A stretch of 64,000 bases of DNA from Labyrinthula sp. Ha. Lineage: Eukaryota > Sar > Bigyra > Labyrinthulida > Labyrinthulaceae. The notes beneath the pieces are model-generated. The model searched no databases, had not been told where the DNA came from, and saw nothing but the letters and a program-made list of their open reading frames with translations. Below, piece by piece: positions 35,027 to 45,333 of the stretch (the first letter of the stretch is position 1; each line of letters begins with the position of its first letter). The translations under genes and the position numbers were made by a program. Where the stretch lies: positions 1 through 64,000 of the forward strand of contig JAALGZ010000045.1 of the NCBI GenBank assembly GCA_015227615.1. Direction: 5' to 3'.

Positions 35027-35417
35027 TTAGCTCTATTTATAGCTCTAAATAGAACTTCAACATGTCCAAAACTGGGATTGAACTGTCCATAAGCCGTATC
35101 TTAAGTGTTCCCAGATTCAAACTGCCAAGACTGTACATAGAACTTATCCTTTTATAGAATATTTTGGTTCAAGTATTGGAATAGTGAGTTCAAAATGTAC
35201 AGCTGCAGTTGAAGAAAGTTCCTATTTTACTTTGGCTATCAAAGGAAAGCTCCGCTGTTCTGGGACTGTTCAACCGGGCAAACTTTTTTTCGGTTATTAC
35301 TAATATCTGGCAAAGTTTTTTATAAAGAAGTCTTTTTTCCTGGGTATGCAATAAGGGAAACCTTAGTTCAGTTCAGTTACACTTTGTTCGCAAATTCTTA
35401 GTTATTAATTCACAGAT
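35027..35417. other. Spacer upstream of the interrupted 331-codon frame
   Basis: AT-rich, no ORF. A small repeat AGCTCTATTTAT / AGCTCTAAATAG lies just upstream of the ATG. Could hold the promoter of the minus-strand gene; nothing more specific is visible. Confidence 0.3.
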
Positions 35418-35429
35418 AACGGATCTTAG

Positions 35430-35510
35430 GGGGCGTGGTTTTTTTTTGACTCTGGAGTCAGATACTCCTCGCGATCTCATTGGTCAGATCGATTTCCCAA
35501 AACTTTTTCA
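35430..35510. repeat. Left terminal inverted repeat of the MULE
   Basis: TTTTTTGACTCTGGAGTCAG followed by ATACTCC is the inverse of 38612-38650. Similarity extends to a CATTGG-containing inner part. Confidence 0.75.
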
Positions 35511-35629
35511 TCATACTTCGTCTGAATAATCGATGCACAGAATTTGTGAATCCCATACTTAGAGAAAATTTAAAGAGGGCAGGCAAAATATTTTGGGCAA
35601 ATTTCAAGAAATAATTACGAACAAAAACC

Positions 35630-37718
35630 ATGCAAAAAGAGGAAACAAAAGGAAAGAGCCTCCAGCCAGAGGTTATACACCCTGAAGAGCAAAGTCAATC
35701 AGAAGTACTTGGAAAATGTACTTCAGCAACGTATTCTACTTCAGGAGAAATGTTGGAAGTGATCAGTAGACTTTCCACTGGTCCTTTAAGTGGAAAATTC
35801 GTGTTTCTCACTACTTTGACGAGGCAATCAGCTTGGTTAAGTGGAATTGGAACTGCAAAAGAGTTAAGAGATGTAAAATTAAGTGTAGTTCAGACAAAAA
35901 TTGCTCGTTTGAAGCTAACAATAAGCTTAATCTTGAAACTTCTAAGTACATTTTTGTCGTAATTAACAAAAATCATTGCAATCATGAGGTAAAAACACTA
36001 GGAAAGATTTAAAAAAATGCACACCAGCTTACAAGTAAAGAATTAAAAATGATTAAACACCTAGGAGTTGCCAACAGTAGAATTGCAGCAGCAGATGTCG
36101 CTCTACATCGCAATTTTCCAGACACATTGTTTGGCAAAGAACTAGTAAAACGAATCATAAAAAAAGCTAAAGAAGGTGTTGACGCTAGTGAAGATAGCAA
36201 TATTAAAAAATTAGTTACGTGTGGGAAAAGATGATTAGAACGCGGAGGAAGATTTGATCTGACTTGGGATTATTCCAAGGAAAGCGAAGCCATTCTAAAT
36301 GGACTCAGCTTTCAAGAAGACCTACAAAATAAATTAAAAAAAGTATATGGGGATAGTATCCAAGTGGATAATACCCATGGAATGAGCCGATATCGGTTGG
36401 TAGCAATGTTTCCTTGCGGGATCGACTGCTTCCGTATAACCATAAATTTCGGGTGCTCAATGATGGAAAGTGAGGCCAGTAAGGATGTTGTGAAAGGGCT
36501 GAAACTTCTGGGTCTTCAGGATGCGAAAGTCATCATGACTGATGGGAGTAAGGCTCTGGAAGCAGCTGTGGAGGAACTGGGAGCATCTCACGTTCTTTGC
36601 AGGAAAAACTTTCTTTCAACCTTGAACTCAGCAACATCTGGCCTAAAAGGGATGAAAAAAATAAAATTTACAAGCAGCATAGGGGATGTTCTCACTGGAA
36701 TCTTTTCAGAAAAAAAATCTTGATCAGCTTATTGAAAACATATTGATTGAATATCCTGAAGCAGCACAGCAAGATGCCCTAAAAAAATTAAGGAAAAAAC
36801 AATATGTGTTGGGAAATGACGAGAAAACTTCCAAAGTTCTCTCACAGCACTACTCAGAGGGTCGAATAATTTCACTCGACTATCAAAGGGAATAATTTTT
36901 TAAAAAGTTTTCTTAAAACATGGACACTTGGTGAAGTTGTAACCCACCACGAGAATAATGTGGATAAGTACATGGAGAAGATTTTGAAAAAGATTAAGGA
37001 TTTGATTCGGGAGGATAAAAATTTTTCAAAGGAAGCTGATGAAATGTTTACAAAAGAGTTGAAGTTGATGGGAGCGTGCTGGATTTTTGAAGAATTGAGT
37101 TCAAGAAAGTTCATTGTCAGTGATTCAAACTTGAGAGTAAAGATGAAACATGTACTGGAGGTTGTTGAAAGGGAAGGGGTAAAACTTCAGTCATGTACTT
37201 GTGAAACTTGGACAAATCAAAGTTTTCCATGTCAACACTATGCACGGTATTGTGATCGTAAAAGGATCAAATACATGGACATAGATCATCTTACAGCGAG
37301 GTGGAGATACCAAGAGCATCCTTTGTTCAAGCAGGCACTAAGGGAGATGGGGCGAGAAGTCGATGGCCCACGTGGGTGTGTTGAGTTCAAGGTGAAAGTT
37401 CCACCTGTGAGCGCAGCTTACATCCGAAGAAAGCCGGAAGCTAAATATTCCAAGCTCCCCATTGCATGCAAAGCGCTCTATGAAGAGGAGAAAAGCAGCA
37501 ACGAGGGCTGGAAAAAAAGCTACACAGCAGTCTTAAAGATGACCGCTGCGCTCAAGGAGAATCCAGATGGAGACTTCGGGGATTTGGATCAAGTTTCAGA
37601 AGAAAGTGGGATTATGTTTGAGTCACCAAGGAAGAGGGTCAAAAGAAGGAAAGAGAAGGGAGAAAGTGTCGTTTTGCCTCTGAACTTCTCTCAGCCCACT
37701 CTTCTCACAGATGAGTGA
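35630..37718 (+). pseudogene. Mutator-like transposase with FLYWCH-like finger and SWIM domain (frameshifted)
   Basis: The start is ATG 35630. The N-terminal part leads into a CSSDKNC...HCNH zinc-finger-like segment (35884-35990, in another frame from the start). The catalytic part has QVDNTHGMSRYRLV (first Asp, near 36363), IMTDGSKALEAAVEE (second Asp, near 36538) and HVLCRKNF. The C-terminal part has a SWIM finger CTCETWTNQSFPCQH (near 37195-37240). There are at least five breaks: a frame change between 35962 and 35884, TAA at 36010, TGA at 36232, a frame change in an A run near 36712-36719, and another near 36895-36960. The last 252 codons (36960-37718) are fully open. The enzyme would cut and paste the element through its inverted ends. 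Confidence 0.88.
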
Positions 37719-37769
37719 GAAAAGTATCCTTGAACTTGCCCTTGGAATTCAGTTTGTTGTATTTAAATA

Positions 37770-38260
37770 TAAATTGTTGAACTTGAACTCTTGAACTTTT
37801 TTTGAAATATAAAATTCTGGAGCTGATTCTTTTAAAATATAAATCCTTGAAGTTTCTTTTGAAAATATAAAATACTTGAACCTTTGTTTGAAAATATAAA
37901 ATCCTGGAGATGTTTCTTTTGAAATATAAGTTGAACCCTACCACCCAACCATGTAGAAGAGAACTGAGTTCTCAACCACATTATAACCCTATCCCAAAGT
38001 AAAAAACTTGATCCTTGAAAAATTCTCAACCACCTTTTCAACCCTATCTCAGGTTTTAAAATCCTGAACCCTTTTTCTATTTTATTTTGAAATATAAGAT
38101 CCTTGAACCCGTTCCTTTTTGTTTTAAAATATAAATCTTGAACATTTTTTTTAATAATAGATCTTGAACATTTTCTTTTAAAATAAAAGATCTTGAGCAT
38201 TTTCTTTTAAATATAAAATCTTGGAAATTTTGTTTTTAAATATAAAATCTTGATCCCTGA
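37770..38260. repeat. Degenerate tandem repeat, unit about 30 bp
   Basis: Repeats of the type TTTTGAAATATAAAATCTTGAAC, roughly 10-12 units, partly interrupted by a CAACCCTATC-containing stretch. Lies inside the MULE between the transposase and the right end. Confidence 0.85.
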
Positions 38261-38589
38261 TTATTTGCTGGTGTTAAAATAACTCTTCCCCCTCTGAGCA
38301 CCTATGTATTAATAGAAAAATATACCTTTATCCCTTACTACCTCACTTCCTGCACTCCGTTTTGTTGAATGTATATACCTCTTGTAAAGTTTTCTTCATT
38401 TTTTGTAAATTATTGTTTATTTTCCCCAAAATTTGGTTTATTCTTGTTCAATTGTGTTCCATGTTTGAAAATATCCTCCGTTCTTGGTTTTAATCTTGTT
38501 CTTTGATGTCTTTTACTATCATGATCTCGTGATTTGATTTTTTTGATTTTGAATTTGTTGGTTTGTTTTTTTCGAAAAAAAATTTGGGC

Positions 38590-38675
38590 AATTGAAAATT
38601 CGGCCAATGAAAATTTGGAGTATTTGACTCCGGAGTCAAAAAACCCTATTCGGTCCGTAGGGATCCGTTTATTTT
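38590..38675. repeat. Right terminal inverted repeat of the MULE
   Basis: GGAGTATTTGACTCCGGAGT followed by CAAAAAACCC, inverse of the left end. Confidence 0.75.
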
Positions 38676-39300
38676 GTATGCATGAGTAATTTAGACACGG
38701 CATGTGATTGGTTGATTTTTTTTAAAAATAACCATTTATTGCATAGGTAAAATTAAGGCATTAATGACATTTGTGATTTCAGGATTTCAAATTTGGGCCA
38801 TATAATCAAAAATCATACTTTACGAAAATTCTGAAGTAGCGGAGTTGAAAAGTGGGCCATTTGACCCAAAATCAGAAAAAAAACAAAAAGGAAAAAAAAA
38901 TGTAAAAAATTGAGAACCTACTTGAAAACAAAAAGGACCTAGAAAACGCTCCAAAACCAATAGACCTGGAAATATAAGTACATTCTCAAGTTGCTACAGA
39001 AAACGAGATGTTTTTGCACCTTTCAACGGTTGCAAACGGTTGCTTCAGGTGGTTCAAAAGTACATCAGTATTTTTTTACTTTAGAAATTAAAATTTTAAA
39101 CTTAAGTATTTTAAAAATTGAAGAAAATATTGTAGTTCTATTTTAGTAATTGTTGTTTTGTTTCTATTTTCTCGTAAATATAAATTCAAGGATAAACTTA
39201 TTTAGAAGTTTAAGACAAATAATTTTGCAAACTGAAATTCAGAAGATCTAGATTCTTGTTAAAATTAAAATTTAAAACTTAAGTAGGTTGATACTTTAAT
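38676..39300. other. Spacer, no gene seen
   Basis: AT-rich with A runs (38880-38910). Nothing recognisable. Confidence 0.4.
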
Positions 39301-39304
39301 CTAG

Positions 39305-39905
39305 GTGCAGTTTTTCTAAAACTTTCATCCCTTTTTTTTTTCTTTTTTCGTTTTCTTTTTCATATTTTTTTATTAAGCTTTTACCCTTTTTCGTTTTTTT
39401 TCATATTTTCGTTAAACTTTCATCCTTTTTCTTTTTTCTTTTTATATTTTTTTTGTTAAACATCCATCGTTTTTCGTTTTTTTTTTCATATTTTTTGCCA
39501 AACTTTCATCCTTTTTCTTTTTCTTTTTCATATTTTTTTGTTAAACTTTCATGGGTTTTTATTTACTTTTCCATATTTTTTTATTAAAAATCCATCTTTT
39601 TTATTTTTTTCATATTTATTTTTGTTAAACTTCCATGGTTTCTCATTTTCTTTTCCATAATTTTTTGTTAAACATCCAGCGTTTTTCGTTTTTTTCATAT
39701 TTTTTTAAACTTCATTCTTTTTCGTTTTCTTTTTCATATTTTTTTTGTCAAACTTCCATCTTTTTCGTTTTTTTTTATATTTATTTTGCTAAACTTTAAT
39801 TAATTTTTGTTTTCTTTTTCATATTTATTTTGTTAAACTTTAATTCATTTTCGTTTTCTTTTTCCTATGTATTTTGTTAAGCTTTAATTCATTTTGTTTT
39901 TTGCG
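39305..39905. repeat. T-rich tandem array, unit about 43-55 bp
   Basis: About 12 variable units built on TTTTTCGTTTTCTTTTTCAT then ATTTTTTTGTTAAACTTTCATCC. One strand is almost pure pyrimidine except for the AAAC and CAT markers. Units vary in T-run length. No coding capacity on either strand. Confidence 0.92.
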
Positions 39906-40054
39906 TTTTTTAATCCTGACTTCACATAGTTTTTCATTTCTTTTTATTCAAACCTAACAAATAAAAAAAAAGAATGACACTTATTCAGAATCAGTGAGAG
40001 GCACTGCATACCTCTCACGGTCTTTATAAACCTCTCTTGGAGGTTGTGATCTGT

Positions 40055-40735
40055 AGTGCTTGTATTTTTGGTTTCAGCTTTGGTTTCTTGTTGGTTATTA
40101 AAGTATTTCGATATTTGTTTCTCGAGCTGCGTGATCTGCTGTGTGTGATATAGGACTCTCGACTAAAGATGTGTCTATTTTTGTTATATGAAGGCTATTT
40201 GATATATTTACAGCGATAAAGAGTTATTCGTGACACTTTCTGAGATGTTTTGTGAAAGATATGATCACTTTTATATGATTTGAAGACATATTTCATTGTC
40301 TTTTTTCTTTCGTATTTGATGATATTTTCGCCCGTGATGTAGTTTGAAGGTGTGTACTTTACTGATGTTTTTATGCTGCGAATTTACATTACGTGATATT
40401 GGTTGATACAGAGCGAATCTGGAATAACATTAGTCACGATTGGAACAAAATAGCAAAGTAAGAGTTCATAAGGGGAAAATGTGCCAAGATTACATACTAA
40501 GTAATTATGACTTGGTATTGGAAATACTTTGAAATACACAATTACGAGTTAACAGTTGATATATAGTCATTGCGTAGTGATTTTTTTTCGTTAATTTTTA
40601 ATTGTTAACTGTTGTTGAAGAAGAGAAAAAGTTTTCTATATATTAAAAGGGTACCTGAAAGCTTTGTATAATGTTGAATTTTGGCCACGTGTATAAGCGT
40701 CTACTTTTTGTTCAAGTATACACGAAAAGCATTAT
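40055..40735 (+). repeat. Left inverted-repeat arm
   Basis: Inverse of 42570-43270. Best conserved over 40514-40735. Just outside it a perfect hairpin GTGAGAGG / CCTCTCAC lies at 39994-40018. Confidence 0.75.
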
Positions 40736-40869
40736 AGATCCTTTGATCGTCTTTTCATTTCCATTTCTTGATTGCTGGATCGTGCTTTGTAAATTTAATA
40801 TGGCATAATTGGCCATTTTAGAATTGAGCCAATAGAATGCTGTGTTTAAGAGTGTAGTAAGTAGCAGGC

Positions 40870-40920
40870 TTGTAGAAGGTTAGGCCACAAGGCCCATTTA
40901 ATCCTTAACTAACTAACTTA
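40870..40920 (+). mobile_element. LINE-type 3' tail fragment
   Basis: GGTTAGGCCACAAGGCCCAT followed by CCTTAACTAACTAACTTA resembles the last bases of the LINE at 19637-23875 read on its own strand (GGGTTAGGCCAGTAGGCCCA then CCTTAAAACCTTAACCTT). It is either the end of a severely 5'-truncated LINE or of a SINE that shares the LINE tail. It lies between the left inverted arm and the central ORF. Confidence 0.55.
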
Positions 40921-41034
40921 CTAATGCCGTGTGTAAATTACACATGTGCAAAAAAAAACATTATCCTATCATATATCATCTTATATTCTTACTAATCAAA
41001 ACCAAACGTTGAAATTATAAAATATAATCTCAAG

Positions 41035-42312
41035 ATGACAGACTTACAGAAAGCGTTATCCGATTGTCATAACGAAGCTAACTCGAAACAAGCGAGAGAC
41101 TTTGCCAAGAAGTTGAAATTTGATAAGGACCACTATAGTCTTCGTCTTAGGGAGATGGTTGGTAACCTCGAAAATGAAGAATTTAACTTGTTTGAATCTT
41201 CCATAGATTTAGATTATTTTTCAAGAAAGCAAAAACGAGAAATAATCCGTTGGTGTGTGTTCTTTATGTTTTTCCATAGAACATGTTTTCGTGACAGATT
41301 TAATACTTACGAGAAGACACCTTTTTTAACGGTTTTTGAATACCTAGGAAAAAACCACAAGGATCAATATATTCCTGACCAAGTGCTTCAAAAACAGGAG
41401 TACACATTTGATTTGGTTGTAGGGACACTCTCTAAATATGACGCAGAAGAAATCTTGAATGAATCTAAGGAAAATAAATATGAACTAGTTAAAGGTGTTA
41501 CTTCTAAGACTATATGGAGAACTATAAACGTTTTACCCAAACACTGCTTGTTTCCGCATTGCAATGTTGAAGATATGATTTATTGGACAAAAAATGGGGG
41601 GGGGGTTCCTTTCTTAAGCGGTCTAACTGGAAGTTTAATAAATTTGAGGAACGAGGCCGTAGACAAATTCATATTTTTATTTTTATTTGATATGTGTGCT
41701 CGTAAGGGAGGGCGTTTCTTAGCGGAGAACTATATCAATAAGTCGCGGATAAACTGTTGGTCATACTTTGTTTTCAGGGTGCTGTATTTCATTCAAGAGA
41801 AGATCAAACAAGTGGAGATCGAACAAGAGGAGATCAAACAAGAGGATGAAGACTTAGTAAGCTTTTTTCTTGATTGCTTTTATGTCCTAAAACATAAATA
41901 TTCTGGCGTTGAGGTGGAAATTCTGCCCGATACTGTAATAACTGAAGAAAAAGTAACAGAAGAACCTGAGTCTACTTTGCTAAAAGAACGTCAGAGTCAT
42001 GCCCTCAAGAATCAAAATAAAACCGCTGATGGAACTTCTTCAAAAAAAAACAAAACAAACACACTGTTTAGGAAGACCGCGAAACACTCTGAGAAGAAAA
42101 AGGGTAAAACTTTTATGGTATTGAAAGAGTTCTTTGAGAATTGCACAACAAGCCCGGGTCTAGAAAAGAGTGTTCTTAATACTTATATCGAAAAAAGTGA
42201 TTATAAGTTTGAGCGAAATGATATCAGGAATCATAGTGAAGAACTCGGGGAGCGATATGGTTTGACTGCACAAGAGATAAGAAGTTATCGTGTCGAAAAA
42301 AAAAATAAGTGA
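41035..42312 (+). CDS. Hypothetical protein, 425 aa, inside the inverted-repeat structure
   Basis: An intact frame from ATG 41035 to TGA at 42312, unlike any family I can recognise. The N-terminal half is compact and aromatic (RCVFFMFFHRTCF-like stretch near residues 72-85). A CLFPHC pair near residue 171 and DMCARKGG near residue 222 could be metal-binding or catalytic, unproven. A charged repeat KQVEIEQEEIKQEDED lies near residues 261-276. Residues 310-360 are a lysine-rich linker, followed by a helical C-terminal domain (LEKSVLNTYIEKSDYKFERN ... YGLTAQEIRSYRVEKK) that looks DNA-binding. A G10 run (about 41596-41605) and an A8 run at the 3' end are slippery. After the A run another frame continues as ISEALWKDFRE, so the true C-terminus may differ. 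Possibly the transposase of the surrounding element. Confidence 0.7.
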   Translation: MTDLQKALSDCHNEANSKQARDFAKKLKFDKDHYSLRLREMVGNLENEEFNLFESSIDLDYFSRKQKREIIRWCVFFMFFHRTCFRDRFNTYEKTPFLTVFEYLGKNHKDQYIPDQVLQKQEYTFDLVVGTLSKYDAEEILNESKENKYELVKGVTSKTIWRTINVLPKHCLFPHCNVEDMIYWTKNGGGVPFLSGLTGSLINLRNEAVDKFIFLFLFDMCARKGGRFLAENYINKSRINCWSYFVFRVLYFIQEKIKQVEIEQEEIKQEDEDLVSFFLDCFYVLKHKYSGVEVEILPDTVITEEKVTEEPESTLLKERQSHALKNQNKTADGTSSKKNKTNTLFRKTAKHSEKKKGKTFMVLKEFFENCTTSPGLEKSVLNTYIEKSDYKFERNDIRNHSEELGERYGLTAQEIRSYRVEKKNK

Positions 42313-42569
42313 AGCATTATGGAAAGATTTCCGAGAATAGGAAGAAAAATTATAGAACAAAGCAAGAAAGGAATTGATGGTTCAGCAGATCCCACCATTT
42401 AGGCTTCAAAAACATTATATAACTATGGATACGTAGAGTTCTCTTATGCAGTATAAAGCCATATCTGCTTAAAAATTGCTGCTAATTGTTTAAAATTTAT
42501 CACAAAATCTAGTTTCATATTTTTTTTTCACTTTGCCGACTTTAAGCACTAAGCACTCGTCTCAATATT

Positions 42570-43270
42570 TTATAATGCTTTTCGTGTATACTTAAACAAA
42601 AGTAAACGATTATACACGTGACCAAAAATAAACACTGCACAAAACTCTTAGGTACCCTTAGAATATGAAGTTTTTCTCTTTTTTTCAACAAAAACTATTA
42701 TTAACGGTTTTATTCACGATACAAAAACTAATTAATTCCAACAAGTCACTTATATTATGAGGATACTAAGTACAACTTTAAACAATAATATTATTTCATT
42801 TTATTTCCAATACCGCTCTTATTACCAGAACAAGGATTCATAATATGTTCTTCCAGGGTTTTCATTCCTATTTTGCGTTACTTCAATCGTGACAAACAAT
42901 ATTCCAGTTATAAAATATCACACACTATCACATTAAAGTAAATTCACTGCGTAAAAACATCGATAAAATGAACACTCCATATATCATCACAGATGTAAAT
43001 ATCATCCAATACGAAACTGAAAAGACAATGAAATATATTTCAAATCCTCAACAACATATCCATATCTTACCATAAATGCTCCCAAAACGATGAAGAAACA
43101 GCTTATCCCATAGTATCTTCTTCTTAAATGGATAATATGACATAAACTTTCTTTCGCAATAATATTCCATAGAATTTTGACACAATTTCATGTAAAAGTA
43201 GAAAACCACTGCAATCATATAACAAAAACCGAAAGCTGAAACAAAAAATATACCAGTACAGCTTTCTCCA
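42570..43270 (-). repeat. Right inverted-repeat arm
   Basis: Inverse of 40055-40735. Best conserved over 42570-42818, with patchier similarity to about 43270. Confidence 0.75.
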
Positions 43271-43400
43271 ATAGTGTTTCTTCTTTCTGGTTCTTAGGGT
43301 CGTCAGAGGAATAAGAAGAATTCGTCTCTCTGTTGACATCCTCCATTTCATTTTCAACAAGAAATTCTTGTAAGGAATTAAGAATGAATTTATTGCTCAT
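43215..43400 (-). CDS. Small ORF, 61 codons, possible first exon of a membrane protein
   Basis: From ATG 43400. Acidic N-terminal part (EFLVENEMEDVNRE, SSYSSDDPKNQKEE), then a hydrophobic segment at the end (VLVYFLFQLSVFV). Past its stop, the next frame stays open on the minus strand to about 43060 and begins with a hydrophobic stretch (FFVSAFGFCYMIAVVFYF). A very short intron or a frameshift could therefore connect them, but neither is shown. The region overlaps the outer part of the right inverted arm. No family recognised. Confidence 0.3.
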   Translation of the reverse strand: MSNKFILNSLQEFLVENEMEDVNRETNSSYSSDDPKNQKEETLLEKAVLVYFLFQLSVFVI

Positions 43401-45085
43401 TCTCTTATTTTTTTATTATTTGATATGTGTTTGTTTATGTTCTATTCTGTCACAGGAATTGAAACTCTACGGTAATAAATTGAACTGATAATTCATCACT
43501 CAATTATCATCAAATTAACAAGTTACAGTGTGACATTCCTATCGGAAGGTTTTAAATTACATTGTATTTGAGGATCCATTGATGATTATTTCGTGACAAG
43601 AACCCAGTTGCTAAGTAAAATAAATAAGGAAATTTAAATAATCAGGGATAATTACTACGTTAAAACAATCAAACTCAGAGACCTACATTTTAAATCTTGT
43701 TCTCTTACGAAACTATAAATAAGTATTCTCCCACGAAGTCAATCACTGAAACCGAAAATATTTCTGATCTTATTCATATATACTTATTTACAACTCTCTG
43801 CAGCATTGCGTTAAAAAGAGACCCTACAAAATTGAAACATTTGTTTGAGCTAAGTTGGCAAAGCTATTATAGCAATAAAGCAGCAAGTAGTTGTATATTA
43901 CCAGCTAAAGAAACGAAGTAATAGCTAGACATCAAAATGGTTAATAACTAAAGGTACTTGAGGGTTGGCAGGATTAACATGAATCTCTGCGCGCAAGGAT
44001 ATATCAACTTGTAAAAAGGGGATCTTACTATCTTACAGAGTCAAAGAATGAAGTGTTTTGTTTCTTTGCATATTTTCACATATCTACCTACCTACATTTG
44101 TATTCCTTTTCCACATCCATTATCTTCTTCGCATTCTTTCTTGCTTTCAACAATGTGTTATCCACAGAGAAAAAAATTACAACGTAAATAGTCACGTTAA
44201 ATCAAATTACAAAAAATATACTCTTAAAGGTACTTAAAATTTAGAGCTTCGAACTTTGCTCTTGATGATGTATGATGTCTATTCAGAAAATGACTTTAGC
44301 GCTAAATACTTTTATGAGATAGCTTGATTTGTTTGAGCTTTTAGGCAAAAACTCTCTTCATCTCAATAGATCATGACAAAGCCTTTTAACATAAACTTTT
44401 TCTATGCTTCAAATATTTTTTTTCAGCCCATAAGAGACTCGAACATTTGTTAGTTGCAAATTTGATTTTAGGAGAATGATTTACAAGGTTCTTCAAGAAT
44501 ATGTACTAGGAGTTAGATTTTTTTGATTCTGTCAGCCATGTCCATCATGATCTTAACTAGTATTTTAGAAGAAACAGTATGTGTTATATGTTGTTTAAGC
44601 TTTAGGTGGTTTCATCTCTCTTGGATACGAAATACAATATAGAGAAAGAGAGAGAGAGGCTTTACGATATCTATTTATATAACGCTACTTAAAAGAAAGC
44701 GAAGAAAACCTCTAAGAAGTTTCCCATAGCTAACTATTGACCATGGAAATAAAATAACTAGGGTTGTAATATGGGAGTTTAGTTTCACTTTTCCTTATTT
44801 TGAGTACCAGTAATTTTTGAGTGGGCTAAAGATTTGATAGATTAAACTTTGCGGAAGAAAGACTGGAGACACCAGTGACGTGGTAGATGATATATATGAA
44901 CTATACCTTAAACGAAGTAAGTTAATTGGATTAGAAGTACCGACTCATGCCACTGCTTTTATTATTCGGTGACGGATCCGCTGCAAAATGGGTAGTACCC
45001 AGTTAAGGAAGTTCTTTTTGCATTATTGCCCGAGGTATTGGCTGAGTAACATGTTTTGATAGGACTCGACTTTTTAAGTGTGTAT
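43401..45085. other. Spacer, no gene I can support
   Basis: AT-rich. A 74-codon open stretch at 43697-43921 begins with TTG and is not convincing. A GA-rich microsatellite lies near 44642-44660. It ends at the 5' LTR of element D. Confidence 0.4.
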
Positions 45086-45333
45086 CGTTATGAGGATTTA
45101 AGTATTGTTTATTAAGTAAGTTGCTAGATATATATGATTGGGTAAATAGATCAATGTGATTGGATAAATCTATGACCAGAAACGTCATAGTTAGAATGAA
45201 ATAGAACTAAGAAATAAAAAGAAAAGATAAACAGATTCAGTTTCAGATCAGGAAGTAATAATATTTGCAAGCCAAGAACAACAGTAACAAGATAAAGAGA
45301 AAGACCTAGAAGCACGCGTGAACCTATCTGCCT
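45086..45333 (+). repeat. 5' LTR of element D
   Basis: Aligns with 54396-54645 through TTATTAAGTAAGTTGCTAGA, ATTGGATAAA.CTATGA and AAGACCTA blocks. Borders uncertain by several bases. Directly after it lies a hairpin-forming ATCTGCCTG ... CAGACAGAT. Confidence 0.75.

Larger units (their letters stand above)
35418..38675 (+). mobile_element. Mutator-like DNA transposon (MULE), broken transposase
   Basis: The transposase pieces at 35630-37718 are enclosed by inverted ends. The left end, about 35418-35510, contains TTTTTTGACTCTGGAGTCAG and ATACTCC; the right end, about 38590-38675, contains GGAGTATTTGACTCCGGAGT. These are inverse complements with a few mismatches, and similarity continues outward to CGGATC. 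Each end holds the palindrome GACTCNGGAGTC. I could not find a convincing 9-bp target duplication, so the outer borders are uncertain by about 15 bp. The 0.9 kb between the transposase end and the right terminus is mostly a degenerate tandem repeat. Confidence 0.85.
40055..43270. mobile_element. Candidate undescribed element: 425-codon ORF inside diverged inverted repeats of about 0.7 kb
   Basis: The left arm (about 40055-40735) read forward aligns with the right arm (about 42570-43270) read in reverse. Examples are AAGTATACACGAAAAGCATT at the inner edge, GGGTACCT, CACGTGTATAA, GGTATTGGAAATA, TGTCACGATTG-like and CATTTCATTGTCTTTT blocks in the same order. Identity is perhaps 65-75% with indels. 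The centre contains an intact ORF (41035-42312). Long inverted arms around a single ORF suggest a DNA transposon with long terminal inverted repeats, but the outer ends blur and I found no target duplication. An alternative is an inverted duplication of a small gene around an unrelated ORF. Confidence 0.6.

Noticed and set aside
37705-38200. Phe/Ile-rich minus-strand ORFs
   Set aside because: They arise from the degenerate AAATATAAAATCTTGAAC repeat, which has too few stops on that strand; there is no protein-like composition.
43697-43921. A 74-codon gene
   Set aside because: Starts with TTG, has no family match and lies in an AT-rich spacer.
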